Shown here: positions 1 to 12,879 of the stretch, one piece after another
How the letters are laid out: each line of letters opens with the position of its first letter
Numbering within the stretch: position 1 is the first letter of the stretch
From: Ganoderma boninense
Lineage: Eukaryota > Basidiomycota > Agaricomycetes > Polyporales > Polyporaceae
Direction of reading: 5' to 3'
NCBI GenBank assembly: GCA_002900995.3
Contig: CM035304.1
Location: forward strand, 3,008,823 to 3,072,822
DNA length: 64,000 nucleotides
The notes under the pieces: model-generated
Told to the model about the DNA's origin: nothing
Databases searched by the model: none
Seen by the model: the letters and a program-made list of their open reading frames with translations, nothing else
Translations under genes and position numbers: made by a program

Positions 1-3000
1 CAGGCGACGCCCTTGATGAGGCTCGTCGAGCGCTGGTCGTCCATCGCGATATAGTTGACTGGGACGAAGGGACGACCCGGTTCAGCACTTCGTACAGTAC
101 TTGGTTGAAGGGAAGAGAAAAGCGAAGAGACGCACCTGCTTCGTCGATCTCGGTGGGCTGCAGGAGCACGTCCACGACGATGGCGAGCTCCCTGTCGTCG
201 TTGTTCGTCACGTTGATCTCGATGGGGAACTCCTCGCCGATATACGCGGGCCCGTCGTGCGTGATCGACACCTGCACGCGGTGGCTGCTGTACCGCACGC
301 GGACACCGCTGTGGTCCTGTCTGCGCATCGGCACATATTGCGGAGGGTCGACAGAGCACAGCCACTTCGGCGCAAGCAGCGAGAGATCCGGGCGGGAAGC
401 TTCTGGGACGATGGGCACCTCGATCCACCAGCTGCGCTCCTTGATGGTCAGGACGAGCTTCGCGACAGAGACGTGCATGGGGAGGTCAGAGGAAACACTG
501 CCAGTAAAGACGATCGTCGAGCCCGGGCCCCACTGCAACACGGCCTCGATCTCCCTCGGCTCCGCCGGAGCAGGGGAGACGGCGATCTCGCCCAGATCGA
601 ACCGCTGCACCGAGGGAACCTCCGCATCGGGGTCTGCTTGGGCATGTTTGACGACTACGGATGGGGCGTCGCCGTGGAAGTGGATGGCTAGGGAGGTGAA
701 CGGGATCGACGAAAGAGAGACGTATGGGAGGGAGGACAGGAGGATCTGGAACGGGGCGAGCACCCCCACGTCGACCTCCGGCTCCCAGAACACAACCGAC
801 GTCTTCACTGCGCATGCCCATTAGCCCAGCACCTGGGAATATAGAAACCGAGAAAGGCGTACGAAGGGGCTTGGACTCCGACAGGTCAACGACAAGCGGC
901 TCCTCCGTCGCGGACGGCACGGTGCTCTGCAAGACGGCAAGCAAGTCGTCCTGGAGCGCGTCGGGATCATCCGCCGACGCCGATGAACCGTAGGCAAGCA
1001 TCTCGACCAGCAGCTTGACGCTCAGGTCGACGTCCCCGAGCTGCTGCGCGCATTTGTACCACTGAGATAGCAGAGGGTGCAGCAGCGACTCCCAGCTTTC
1101 GCGGCGGTATGTCCTTGCAATGCGCTCAAAGAAGCTGTATACGTATACAGTTGGACCGTAGGATATTAAAGTAAGAGGGAATGCGAGACGTACCGAACAG
1201 CCATATCGAACTTGCCGGACTCGTAGTAAGTCTGCGCGATCCTGTACGCGATCCAGAGCGTCAGACGGCCCGGGTTGTTGTTCTGCTGAGGGCTCCACTT
1301 CTTGAAGAGCTCATATGCACGCGTGTACAGCTACACCACATACATGTCAGAATCGCGGAGGAGCCGGGGGATATGAGAGGGAAGGACGCGGACCTCAAGG
1401 ACGATCGTCAAGTGGTCGACCTTCTTTTCGTTCACGAACCCGGGCGCGCTCGCCTGTTGTCCCTCCGAGTCCTCCGACGCCGACAGGAATCGCTCCCGCC
1501 GCCGCTCGGTGCAGCGCGCGGCCATGTAGTAGTAGAATCCGGGGTGCTGGAGCGCTTGGTTGGGGTTGAGACCGAGCACGCGCATGGCGTCCAGTCCGAT
1601 CTGCGAGGCCTCGAGCGCCTGAGCGGCTACGGCTGCTGCGGAAGGCGCGGGGGGTGGGTATGCAGAGGGAATCTTTAGCGTCGTGCGCGTCCCTTGCTCC
1701 AGAAGTTCGGCGAACACTCGATGTCTGTGCAACAGGGAGGTAAGAAGGTCGCGAGGGAGGAGCCAGGGCGGGAAAAACCAACATACTGCCGCGCAAGCCA
1801 GGACCAGAACTCAAACGTCTCCTCGCCGATACCCCATCCACGCGAGAAGTCGGCGAACTTGCGCATGTGGCTGTTCTGGTTAGACAGAGCGAGAGCGTGC
1901 TCATTGTTGTACAGGTACAATTTGACGATCTGAAGAGCGTGTTCATGCATTCAGGGATACGACATGCTGAGAGTGGAGACCTACCTTGACGTTGATACAA
2001 TCGGCGAGCACTTTGGCTTCGGCCCAACGCTTCGTCCGTGGAGGCAGGATGGCGGTTGAGCCGAACATTAGAAGGAGCGTGGAGTACGCGTCCTGATAGT
2101 GCCTGCGCCACGATGAATGACATCAACGTTGGGATGTGGGACGACCAATAGAAACACCAACTTCAGCGCGACTTGGTCTTCCCCGCGGAACTCTGCAAAA
2201 CACGCCATCTTGTACTCGTACCGCACAGTCCATCCTTCAGGGCGAAGCGGGCGCGCAACACCAGTGGTCGCGAGTGGGGAGATAGGGATCTGGTATGAAC
2301 TTGCCTGAGAGTGGCGATTTCGTTTTCGGCGGACGCGCTTGGAGTGATTTGTGTAGTATTCGAGAGCGGGCTCGTATAGTGCATCTTGTAAGACTAGCGT
2401 GCGGCTGTTCATTGACGACGACGGAAAAGGGCAAGTAACGTAATTGACAAGACTCACCTGCGAACGAAGTCACCGATCTCTGCTTGGGATACTGGGCTCA
2501 AGGACGAAAAAGCGCGGCGCGGGGGTCCAGTCCGCTCTGTCTTCGTATGTAGGTGAGCCGCGCATCGAGTGTCGGGTCATCTGCGCGAGTCAGTTGTAGT
2601 GACTTGACGCGTACGATCGAAGTGAGGACGGATGCCGAAATGCTTCTAGATGAGTATGGGATGGATATATGCGCGCGAACAAAACCGCATAATAGTGCAC
2701 AGGAGTCTGGATGTATGCGGTTCTCGGCGTAGATGTATGCTCAATCCGCCGGAATTGCAGGACCAGCGGAATCGAGGATCTTCAGACCTGGGACATTAAA
2801 ACTACTCACCTAGCATCCGCCTACTCGCCATAAGCACAGCTGTGAGCTTGATATTGCGCTCGTTGGTGGTCTTCTTGCGCTGCGAAATCTCCGCCGCAAG
2901 CTCGGCGTCCCGTTTCCGCTCTCTGCCTCCCTCTCCTTCTGATCCTGCTCCTGTCCCAGTGGTGGTGCTGGATGTTCGTATATGCGCATAAATACGATGA

Positions 3001-3479
3001 AGACCGAAGGTACGAGTGTCGTGTGCTTCCGTATCCATATGGGCGCGATCAGCCCGTCCGGATGCAACGGAGACGACTGCGTAAGCGGCGACAACGGCGA
3101 GTGCGAGGAGTTGTATTGGGGATCCTCTGGACGCAGCATCTTGCGCGGGGGAAAAGGCACGTCCTGGGGTGTGGTTTACTATGACCATTTGGACCTCCAC
3201 GCCAGTGCATACTCCGCATGCGACCGCGGAACGCACCTTGTCGACGAGGACGACCTGGAAGGTCTTAGACTTCTCTGGCTGCCATATTGCGACCTTCCGC
3301 TGCGCGAGGAGCGCGTCGCGCAGGCGCATAATGAGGACATAGAATGCGTCTTGACGGGGTTGAGGGGTATCTGCTGCTCCGCCGGCGGGGGATGTGGGTT
3401 GTGGAGGACGCGCGTCAAGGCCGGCGACGAACATGACGGGCGCGAGCTGCACGAGCAGCTCGGGTGGGTAGGAGTTCAT
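1..3479 (-). CDS. TRAPP complex subunit 11-like protein (foie gras/gryzun), 3' end beyond window
   Basis: Probable subunit of a TRAPP tethering complex acting in ER-Golgi/Golgi vesicle traffic. Reading the minus strand, at least eight short exons join into one protein. It starts MNSYPPELLVQLAPVMFVAGLD, then a segment with ALEYYTNHSKRVRRKRNRH, then an alpha-helical region (LYLYNNEHALALSNQNSHMRKF; LNPNQALQHPGFYYYMAARC) typical of the foie gras domain, then TPR-like helices (TYYESGKFDMAVR; WYKCAQQLGDVDLSVKLL). The visible end is a beta-rich gryzun-like part (YIGEEFPIEINVTNNDDREL) at the left edge. Introns are GT-AG and 50-100 bp, for example at about 1135-1195 and 1738-1790. I chose the Met at 3479 because family proteins begin close to this motif; an in-frame Met 29 codons upstream (3566) is possible. 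The C-terminus lies outside the window. Family assignment is by recognition, fairly sure. Confidence 0.8.
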
Positions 3480-3613
3480 GTTGGAATCGTCGTCTGAGAA
3501 CGAGACTTGGTGAGGGCTAGACGAGAACGAGCTCAGAGGCGGATGGGAAGGATCAAGCTCACACATTAACGCTGCATCAATGTGATAATCTTAGGATGTA
3601 CATACTTTGCGTA

Positions 3614-3686
3614 TCCCGTTTAGCTCAGTTGGTAGAGCGCGTCACTAGTAATGACGAGGTCAGTCGTTCGAGTCGGCTAATGGGAA
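3614..3686 (+). tRNA. tRNA-Thr (anticodon AGT)
   Basis: A complete intronless cloverleaf can be folded. The acceptor stem TCCCGTT pairs with AATGGGA (one G-T pair). The D stem is GCTC/GAGC with loop AGTTGGTA, the anticodon stem CGTCA/TGACG is perfect with loop CTAGTAA, and the T stem AGTCG/CGGCT carries loop TTCGAGT. The discriminator base is A. Loop positions 34-36 read AGT, which decodes threonine ACU/ACC. It lies just upstream of the TRAPPC11-like gene's 5' end, on the opposite strand. Confidence 0.93.
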
Positions 3687-4434
3687 AATGTTTTGGACAA
3701 GCACCTGATGACTCACTCACACCTCCGAGTCAGGCTGCTGAGTACGTTGAGTCCCGGCGCAGTCCTTCACACTCGAACGGTCATATTCACTACCCATCAA
3801 CAGACGGTAAGGCAATCTGTATGTGGCATGTCCTAGCTGGTGTTTAAACAAGTGGGATCTCAGACGTAGGTGCCGAGACTCTTCAACTGCAAGTGTGTTA
3901 TTGTACCACCCACGCAAAGTCACCAGATGCGTCATCATTCAGGGATACGATGCGGTTTCAAATTCGCTACTCTATAGACTTCAACTTGTAGTTCGCTTCT
4001 GGATCGGCAGAAGGTGGCCGTGCAGGAATTTTGGGCCCATCGCGACCACCAGGGCCAACGAGATGGCCACTGCGACCGTGCCAAGCGTACATCCTTCTAC
4101 ATCTCGGCGTCCGCAGGCATCCCCTCTCTCCTCTCTTTGTTCTTCAGCCCTCATGGCTTCACCCTCCACTCCCAAGTTTCACTCTTCAAACGTTGCATAA
4201 CTAACCCCCGCGTTCCAGTCGGAGCGCGGCTGGACGGTCCCACATGGAAGTTACGTACGCCAGCCTGTATGTCATCCACACGGCCTTCACTTGACCGTCC
4301 GCCATCAAGCATCAAAGCCCACTTGGATCCGGAGTACGTGGCTATGCAAAATTCGGTCCGCGACAGAGAGGCATGTCTAGTTAGGACTGGTCATACGGCG
4401 GACTTTGGCCTCGTTGTCTGGACACTGGAGTAAG
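3687..4434. other. intergenic, no gene seen
   Basis: No convincing reading frame or RNA. The short open frames here lack splice-consistent extensions and resemble no known protein. The right end leads into the promoter of the lectin-like gene. Confidence 0.5.
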
Positions 4435-4441
4435 TATAAAA
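4435..4441 (+). promoter_or_regulatory. TATA box of the secreted lectin-like gene
   Basis: TATAAAA lies 114 bp upstream of the ATG at 4555. It is the only such box between the tRNA and the gene, so a start site near 4465-4470 is inferred. Confidence 0.6.
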
Positions 4442-4554
4442 GGTGGGGGAGCGTGCATGTGGAGCCTCTGCACGCCGGACAGCGACGCTAACGACCCACT
4501 TAACGCCACCACGACTCGAGCCCACCTTCCTCCACACCATCAGCAGCCACAGTC

Positions 4555-5216
4555 ATGGTCAAGGCCCTCTTCCTCCTTGCTGCCCCTCTCCTGGCCGCCG
4601 TGCCCTTCGCCGCCGCCGACATCATCCCCGCAGGCTCCGCCGCCCACTTCGTCTCCTCCCAGAGTACGTCCGCACCTGCATGGCAAGCTCTCGGGCTGCC
4701 GTCGCACCCATACATATACACGTGCTGACCACTCCGTCCCTCCCTCCTCCTTGTCGCAGACTCCTCCCTCGTCTTCGGCCCCCAATTCGCCGCAGCCAAT
4801 GCGGACCTCGTCGCGCAGCTCGCCGGAGACGGCTCCTCGAACGACCGCACCGCGCTCTTCGCGACGTCCGGGACCGGGGTGCCGGGCCAGATCGTGTTCG
4901 GGGACTGGTGCATCACCGCGAACGGCGTCGAGCCCGGCTCGTCGTCCCAGGTGGTGTACGTCGACGACTGCTCGGACGACCCGAAGCAGCTCTGGACGGT
5001 CAACGCAGACCCGCAGACGGTCTCGAACGCGGACGGGAACTGCTTGACGCTCGGCAGGGCCTGGACTGACGTTCCGGTGAGTGCCTTGCTATGGGCGGGG
5101 AATGTGTTGTGGATGGACGGTGCTGACCTTGGGGATGCTCTGCCGCGCAGGTCACTTTGGCGGAGTGCAATGACGTGCTCCAGCACCTCCAGCTGTGGAA
5201 CCCTGTCGTGGTCTAG
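4555..5216 (+). CDS. small secreted ricin-type (QxW) beta-trefoil-like protein
   Basis: Three exons (4555-4663, 4760-5076, 5151-5216) give a 163-residue protein in frame. The introns begin GTACGT and GTGAGT and end CAG. Residues 1-21 form a signal peptide (MVKALFLLAAPLLAAVPFAAA), so the product is likely secreted. The mature part shows the hallmarks of one ricin-B type repeat: WCITANG, VVYVDDC, KQLWTV, NCLTLG, VTLAEC, LQLWNP, that is QxW motifs and paired cysteines. It is much shorter than a three-lobed lectin of about 130-150 residues with three QxW motifs, so sugar binding is only inferred. Such small secreted proteins are common in wood-decay fungi. An alternative is a cell-wall protein with a degenerate lectin fold. 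Confidence 0.75.
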
Positions 5217-5801
5217 GCTCTAAGGCTGATATTTTCTCCTCCCATGCTTTTTACGATGGATTAATAATTCTGAGTCTGCAATGGAACGTCCAGCGCATGA
5301 GCAGTAGGCGAATTAGGAAAGACCATCTATCTGAGTTTTACATGTCTAGTAAGCTGGGGAAGGCAATGCGAGTCTATGAAGATCATATTGTGACTGCGTT
5401 GCTGTTGCAAGTCTAAGCACTTCGGAATTGCTAGATATGCCTAGAGATGACGGTTGTTGTGGGATATGTAGACGTGCATGCTGGAGATGTGAAGTTGTCT
5501 ACTACCTCCGTTTTCTCTCACTTGTTACTGAGCACGTACGGCGAGCACACAGCTGAGGGTTTCAATGGTCAAGCTTGTCACTAACAACGGCCCGGGTCTA
5601 TACGCCTGGGTCCTGAGGCCTGAGCCATGTGGCACCCATGCTGCATCGTTCGGCACTAGTCAAGCTTATGACATCTCTGGAAAACTGGTCAAGCTGGCTG
5701 GGCCTCCCGATAAACCCGGACACGCAGATGCTCTGACCTTCTGGAATAGATGACGAGAGGGGAGTCCCAATCTGAATGTATCCGAGGACAGTGAGGGAGC
5801 C
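5217..5801. other. intergenic, convergent 3' flanks
   Basis: The stretch separates the convergent ends of the lectin-like gene and FunK1-a. One 62-codon open frame (5565-5753) has no visible homology or splice context. Nothing else was seen. Confidence 0.5.
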
Positions 5802-8589
5802 TCAGCACCGACTTCGTTTAAGAGTCTTAGGCTTAATGTCGTCTTCACGACCGCGCTTCGGACGGCTGGAGCAGGGAGCAGGTGTCCGAGGACCGCCTTC
5901 GTCCTCGGGCTCATCCATTGGCATGTCAGCTTCCCACCCATCCGACACAGCCATAGCCCCAGAACGGCCCTCAGGCTGCTGCTCCTCGACGTCAGCAACG
6001 GTGTCTGGAGCAGATGCATCGGGGGAGGAGGGCGGACCGGGAGCATCGTCGAGTTGGTCTTCAGACCCCTCTCTGTCGTCAGAGAATCCCCACAGCGAAG
6101 AGAACTTGGACAGGGGGGTCTCGGGCGAACGGGGTGCATACCCCTTCTCGGGCCGCTTGTCCTCGCCCTTGTCGCTCGGGTACGCCTTCCCGCAGGCCTG
6201 CCTGAAGAGCATCAGAACCGTTTTGTGGTTCACGTTATCAGCGAGGTCCTTCAACCTCTTCAGCTCCGCGGGGGACGGACGTTGAGGGGGACTGATCTGT
6301 GGCGCGGGCTGTGCGTCCGAGTCGTCGTCGAAAACGAAGGCGACTTCACCGCCTTGGCAGCCTTGAGCCTGACACGGATTGGGAGGGACAGCTTTGTTCA
6401 GACGCTCGAGTGTATAAAGCGCAGAGAACCAAGAGAGAAGAGTGTTGATCAGGTCGTTCATGGGATGGTTGTAGTTCGGGGGTGCAAGGGGTGCGGCCCG
6501 GGGCTGCGATGGCTTGGAAGACGCGGGGGGCTTTGGAGACTTGGGAGCGACGTTCACCCACATGAACTGCAAAGACGTGGCAGGGCCGCAGGAATAGATC
6601 GGTATTCTGCCAGTCTCCATGGCGCGGCGCTTTAACTCTGGGGCCATGAGCTCGTCTGCCAGCGTGAAGCCGGATGAAACATCGAAATAATTGTCGAGGA
6701 ACTGACCAACGAATCTATCTGGCAAGTTATGCTGGAGGAAGCGCACCGCGAAGTAGATGAGCACGTGGAAGAAGCACTCTATCTCGTCCGTGACGCAGAC
6801 CGAGTTCGAGGGATCGTCGAGGGTGCGCACCGCAGAGAATCGCAGGGTGCCCTGTGAAAGCCGTGTCAAGATGTCGTCAATATGAAGCTTAGAACAGAAT
6901 GTCCCACTGTACGGCCAAGCTGGCGTGGTTTTAAATCCTTGTGGAAGTCCTTGGCGAGTTCCCAGTCGGTGAGCATGCCGCGCCAAGCGCCTTTCTTATC
7001 CTTGTACAGAAGGACGTTGCCCCCACTGATATCTCGGTGGATAATGCCAATCTTGAATGCTTCGCTGTGGGCTACCACTGACATGAGATAAAGAGCGAAT
7101 TGTAAAACAAGTGACCACGTACCTTGAAGGCAATCATGCATGACTAGCATGAGTTGTCCGCTATTCTTGAACTGCGAAAGCGGTTTCCCAATCTCCTCGA
7201 CGACGAGACGGTAGTGCTGGTGCCTCTTGATACCACTCCTGTGCTTATCGTTCGCCTTCTTCCAGGCGTCAACGGCTTGTGTCGCCTGCCCGCGTATGTC
7301 GCCGTGAGCCACCAGCGTCGGGACGTGAGGAACGTTGGCCTCGTTTAGCCTCCTCAGGGTCTCCCCCTCCTTCTGTATCTCCGGACTGTCGTCGCCAGCA
7401 GTGTCCACGACGACGCGCCAGCAATCCTTGAGGTAGACGAACTGCTTGGCGAGAGTCCGGTTCTCGTCCGCGTCCGTGATGAGCTCGACCCCGATGTGAC
7501 AACGAGTTCCTCGACCGCGAACGCCTGGGGCCTGGAAGGATGGCTTGCCGGTTAGGAACCACCGGTCCTGACCGGTCTTTTCGTCAGTGACGCGAAGCTT
7601 CCACCATGGCCACTTCATGTCCAGAGACTCCTGCCATAGTTCGACGATGTGTTCCTCGGGTACCTCCTCGCCCTCCTTCTTGCCCTGCCCCAGACCCTTC
7701 TCATTACCGTCCGTCTCCTTCGCATTCGCTCTGGTCAAGGCATTCTGCACTTCCGACAAACGTTCTCTCATCATCTTGGCAAAGGGGTCACGGGCGTGTG
7801 GCGCAGGGTTGATGTACTTGGCGGTAGTGTCGTAGCCACGATCCTCGGGGGATAATTGAGTGTAGCGCCAGAGGAACTCGACGAGGAAGCCTGTCTTCAT
7901 TATGTTGAACCGCTTGGTGACGAACATGCCGGAGCGGTCGACGCGGAGGAGGCGGCAGTTGACACCAATGAAAATGAGCATGAAGACGAACGTGCGGCAC
8001 TGGTGGTGGAAGGTGAGCTCGAGGTAGGACAAGGCCTGGCCAGATGCGTCCCTGCGCTTGTCGCTGGATGGCCGCCCGGTGTCAACGCCATCCTCGAACG
8101 GATCGTCCTCGAGCTTGCACTCGACGGGAAGGTCGATACCGCACCAACAGACGCGACGGAAGTCTTTCCTTTTCTTGGGGTCCACCTCCTTCGTCTTGTC
8201 CTTCTTCGGAACTCGCTTGCGAGGATACATGCCGCAGTCGACGATGAGCTTGTGGTCGGTGACCTTGTCGGCCTTGTATGGCGTCGCGAAGAACGTATAA
8301 TCGGAGCCTCGAATGATCTTGTTGAGGGCCTTGGGCTGACGGACGGATGAAAAAAAATGGGAGGGGTGTTGAAAACGAGGTGGCTTACGTATTCCTCATA
8401 CATTTTCCTCTTTGTGGTCGGGTTCTCCATCGTCGCAAACGGGTTGGCTGGCTTAGGACGCGCCTTCTCGCCTGCAGAAGAGGGCGGCTCCGGGACAAAG
8501 AGCTCTAGGAACTTCTCGGGTTCCACAACCAACGAGATGTTCAGCATATCCGAGTCACGGCCAGGCGCATTAGACAGTTCGCAGCTCAT
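5802..8589 (-). CDS. fungal-type protein kinase FunK1-a (intact)
   Basis: Intact FunK1 family kinase. Four exons (8589-8389, 8335-7123, 7071-6908, 6851-5802) total 2,628 nt and give 875 residues without a frame break. The N-terminal part is family specific. The kinase core shows the presumed ATP-site lysine in FVYLKDCWR, an EGETLRRL helix with PHVPTL, the catalytic loop IIHRDISGGN (D and N present), and DWELAK in place of the usual DFG. It is followed by the family motif RT-GTLRFSAV spanning the last intron, and ECFFHVLIYFAVRFL. The C-terminus is acidic/Ser-Pro rich and ends in a basic SRPKRGRED..LKRSRC stretch that could be a nuclear signal. The substrate is unknown. It is the most complete paralog here and the counterpart of FunK1-a' at 28-29.7 kb. 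Confidence 0.9.
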
Positions 8590-8710
8590 GTCGCGAATAA
8601 AATGCAGCAGGAAGAACAGAGGTTCGTGGGATGGGGATGTGGTGGTGGCTGGGCAGTGGGCACCGATGACGACTCAGAGAACTGAACACATACTGGTAGA
8701 AGCTTTTGTA

Positions 8711-8738
8711 CATCAGGAAAAACCTCGTTCCCTAATGA
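8711..8738 (+). repeat. left terminal inverted repeat of the Plavaka element
   Basis: 28-bp repeat starting CATCAGGAAAAACCTCG and matching the right end at 24 of 28 positions; a TA precedes it. The transposase stop lies about 120 bp inward. Confidence 0.88.
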
Positions 8739-8859
8739 GCGCTCCTTGATATCTTCCGGCTATCTAACGTCAAATAACAGGTCTAATCTGTGCTCCTCGG
8801 TCGATGGGCTTGATAATTCTGTTCAGAGAACTAAGTTTGGATTCATGTAGACATTGTCA

Positions 8860-11800
8860 CTAGCAAATAAGTTTGAACATATGTCTATCTACGAAGGGAT
8901 TCATATAGAACACAGCGCATTCATCAAGAACATTAGCCGCTGTCCAGTCGCGGGGTGCACTACGTCCGAAGTCCGGGAACAGATGACAAGAACGGACAAT
9001 GTTCTCTACAGGAATAACACTTGCCAACCGGTCCCCATTTCGAAGACTACGTCTAATCTTGTACAGTCCATGGTCATCGTCAGGTGCTGCCGGAAATGGC
9101 GAAAACCATTCTACGTAGGCGAGAAAGCGGGGTAAAGGGCGAGCATTATGTGGGAACAAGTCAGGAATTGCCTTGGAGGGGATACGGAATATGGCTCGAA
9201 CTTGGGCGACACGATACCCTATCAAAGCGAATAACTTAAGCCCGAATATGGACCATACATAGGCATGAAGCATACCTTTGATGCCCGTTACGCCACCGGT
9301 TCCGTCGTTCACCAAAATGGTGTCAAAACGTCCAGGCACCTGGGCACCGTACTTCCCTGGCCGTTCGGGGCGTGCGTGAGCGGTATCAGAGACTGGATCG
9401 ATATGCTTTGTTAGGTCGTAAGGGTCGCAGATCCGGAACTTGAGACGATGCCAGATGGGGACTTTGCTGAACGGAAAGTAGATTGCTGCCGATGCGCGTT
9501 CGATTTGAGCACGCGTGAGTGATTCAGTGCTGTTGTGCTCGACGACGAAGCGTTTGAGAGCATCGCGGAAGTATGTCGCCCCATAATTGTCAGCGAGCTC
9601 CAAGAACGTCACCCCTCTGATGGATGGGTGCCGTGTTGCCTCAATTGTGGGCCGATGATCCTCTGGCCCCTTGTCCTGTCGCGGGCGACCGGGACGGCGC
9701 CGAACTGGCTCGTCAAGGATGGGAAGCGGGGCACTGAGAGGCCGCTGTCAAAGACGCATTGATATGCCGATACCGACAAGATAAACTCACTCTTTGGACG
9801 TTTCTGCTTGCTGTTGCTCTGGTGATGGAACGATTAGAATAGCAATCGGATTTTTGTAACTAATAAGACACACCTTCGTGATGAATGCGCCATTTGATGT
9901 AGGCCTCATGGCGCTCGATCTTCTCCTTCCGTTCCATCCAGATCGTCATCTGGGACAGCTCATCCCTCCCATTCGTGGCTCGGTAGGCTTCCTTCGTGAA
10001 GTCGATGTGCAGCCGCTCAGAATATTGCGTGTCGTAGTTGTCGGTGGTGCCAAACAGTTCAATCGACTCACGGTAGTGGTCGAGGCCCAAGTGCAGCTTC
10101 GGTAGTTTGAAGTGTTCTCGTATGCCGAGGTCAACGAAAACACCTTTGTTAGCATGGAATCGCTGCAAAGCGTTGTCAAGAAGGCTAAGCGTGCCTGACG
10201 TGTGGGTGGGATACGATGCATAATACAAGAAATCGAGCAGCGCGCGCGTGGCACGCTCAATGCGGGCCGGCGAGATGCCATTGGAAGGCGGAAGACCGAC
10301 AACGAGACCAAGGAGAATCCGACAGATATCTTGATGCTCCTTTCCCGTGACGCGTGACAGCTTCGAGATGCCTTTCGAGAAGTAGCGGAGGGAGTGGTTC
10401 GCGGGCAGTCGGCGACATCGCGCGTCGATCTCGATCGTGCCATAAGCGTCCTTCAACCAAGAGATCAGGTGTTTCACAACACCTTGGTAAAGTTGATGTA
10501 GAAGATCGGGTGTGACAGCAAGGAAAATGTTCGCGAAAGGCAGGCCCTCCCAGTAGGGGTGGAAGATCGGCTTGATTCCGGCCTCATGGCAGGCCCGAGT
10601 GTAGGCGCGCGGACCTTCGTCGAGCGATGCAAGCGCGTCGAGGACCTTTCCAAGGTCGCGAAGGGGTCGCGAAGTGTCCGTTGTCGCGCCTAGGTCCGCG
10701 CGGGGCACAGGACACTTCGGGCACTCGCCGTTCTTGCATCCAGTGGCAAGCAGTTGTTCTGGATAGTCACCAACGTGGATGGCGAGTATGGGGTGTCCGC
10801 GATGCTTGATGCCATCCCCTCTCGCAAGCTCGATACCATCCTCCCCAGCAGACCTCAGAGGCGCAAGAGCTCGTCGAAGGCAGGCGTGAAATAAGTTGGC
10901 AAGGGTGCGGCGACGCGCCGCCTTGTTTGTGATGTGCTCAAGCTTCGAAGTGGGCAGGTAAGCGAGAAGGATCTGGCCATGGCGGGAGGGTTTGGATCGG
11001 ATGCGTTTGGGGAGGTTGCCGATGGTGACGTAGACGGGGTATGCAGTCTTGTTGCCGATAAGGGTGAGCTGGGTCTTATCCGAAGCGATGATAACAGGAA
11101 TAACCGTCGCGCCCTCACGTTGACGGTCAAGAGCTTCCTACAGGCAATACTTTTGAGTGCATGTCAAAGACGAAGTTGGGTGGACGCCATACCTGCACCT
11201 TCCACCACCAACGTCCTGTGTTCATCTCGAAGTACACCCGAACTTCCTGATCCTTGTCCGTGAAGTGGCGTTCAGGCGCGAGAAGAAGATCGGCTGTAAA
11301 CTCAGGGTCGCCAAAGAGCGCGCGGATGCAAGATATCACGTTGCGGTAGTAGACCTCGAACGCCTCACCAGCAACGACAATCTCATGGCGCTCGAACGGT
11401 GGGCGTCCAGACGACATACGCTTGTCAATTATGTGGTTTAAGCTGCGAGAGTTTGTGAATGAGAGCCCGAGTTTTTCAGCAACCTATAATGCACAATGAG
11501 GACACAAAGGCATGAATGAATGGTGTGGAGTCCGGGACTCACACCGTCAATCTGAAGAAGCTCGGTCAACGCCGTAGATCCGGGGCCCCGCTTCTTGCCC
11601 CAACGAGCGATCTCCCAGTCCAGTTTTGAGGTAAATGGCCAGTAGATGGGACGGACAGACGGGGAGGCTGAACTCGAATTGGGCTGAAGGTCCTCACCAT
11701 AGCGTGTATGTCCATCTCGGTCCGCCGCGACGCCAGGAATCGGAGCGCCGGCCAACGCATTCCTTGAGTACGGCACGACGTAAGTCTTGACCACTGTCTC

Positions 11801-12388
11801 AGCTTCAATGACTGCGCGGTCCACGGTCGACTCGGCGGGAGTATTGATGGAGGGGCTAGAGGTAGTAGGAGACAGTGGGACAGGGAGAGCGTCGGACAGA
11901 CCATTAGGGGGACAATGAGCAGAAGAAGGGACATCGCTGGGGGAAGCAGGCTGCACTGGTGGCTCCCATCCACCTACGTCCTCATCTCCGAGCTCCGAAT
12001 CATCGAACAGCGACAACGACGGGGACCCTGGACGAGAGGCAGTGCTTTCACAGTCAAAGTCATCGGCGTAATCGTCCGCTGCGTAGATTCCGAAGTGGTC
12101 GCTGGCGAACAGGATAGGGGGCTCGTCGAGGTCAAATTCGGGTGGGTCTGGAAGGTCTATCTCGACGTCTTCTGGTTCGAAAGCGTTGCTAGAGTGTTGG
12201 GGATTGGCGAAGTTAGAACCATGAGCCGGGGAGCGAGAGGCGGCCGGAATGGAGCCAGCGAGCGCAGCAAGTTCGAGGGCATCCTCCTCATCGCGCGCAG
12301 CGATACATCTTGGATTCTTGGTTTGAGAGAGATGGTTCGACCATCCAACGTTGGTGAAAGAGCCGCCACAACCTTTGCAGATGGCCAT
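8860..12388 (-). CDS. Plavaka family transposase
   Basis: Multi-exon transposase of the Plavaka family. The start at 12388 was chosen because it gives [20 protein letters not shown], an N-terminal C2-H-C zinc finger ending in NPRC. A long acidic linker follows, then [15 protein letters not shown] and [20 protein letters not shown]. The catalytic part has [20 protein letters not shown] (first acidic residue), [26 protein letters not shown], and [20 protein letters not shown], then a helical region with [36 protein letters not shown]. The last long exon (9612-8860) ends MFKLIC. Introns are seen near 11430-11540, 11130-11200 and 9755-9880. No internal stop was found in the spliced frame, so it may be active. 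It presumably mobilises the surrounding 7-kb element. Confidence 0.85.
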
Positions 12389-12641
12389 GAAGCGATTCGG
12401 AGGGACTCCGAGGGAAGGGCGTAGGGGAGAAGGCTCAGAAAGGTTGCTAGGTAGCACCTCGTGGTGGTCATGCAGCAAGTGCAATAAGGTGATGGCTCGG
12501 ACTTGGGATCCGAGGTATGCACCTGGGCTCAGTTGGCATCGAGACACCCAGCGGGACCCCCTCAAAGCGGTAGGTGCTGCTGAGGCGGATAATGTCGGAC
12601 GAGACTGCGGAATCATTGCCGAATCAGACTCCGTCGTAGAG

Positions 12642-12648
12642 TATATAA
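12642..12648 (+). promoter_or_regulatory. TATA box of the DUF6532 cargo gene
   Basis: TATATAA sits about 150 bp upstream of the first useful ATG (12793) and 238 bp upstream of the ATG I prefer (12880). It lies within the spacer shared with the divergent transposase gene. Confidence 0.5.
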
Positions 12649-12879
12649 GGAATCGGGTTGCTCACCTTTCACCCACCAATCTACTCATTTTCTACTAATC
12701 CCCCCTTCTCTTTCTACTCACCCTCCATTCGGCCCCACGCTAAGCCCTTCTCCAACCTCCACGCAGAGACGAACATTCAGTCAGGTGCGCTCATGAGCCC
12801 TCACCCCACCATACCGATGTGTCCTCTCGTCGAACATTGGCTGACCAGCGGTCGGACTCACTGGATCGCAGTGACATCC

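Noticed and set aside
7856..8350. Long plus-strand ORF opposite FunK1-a, and similar ones opposite the other kinases (e.g. 17027-17581, 31009-31563, 35523-36230)
   Set aside because: These are antisense shadows of GC-rich kinase exons; the sense frames carry the motifs.
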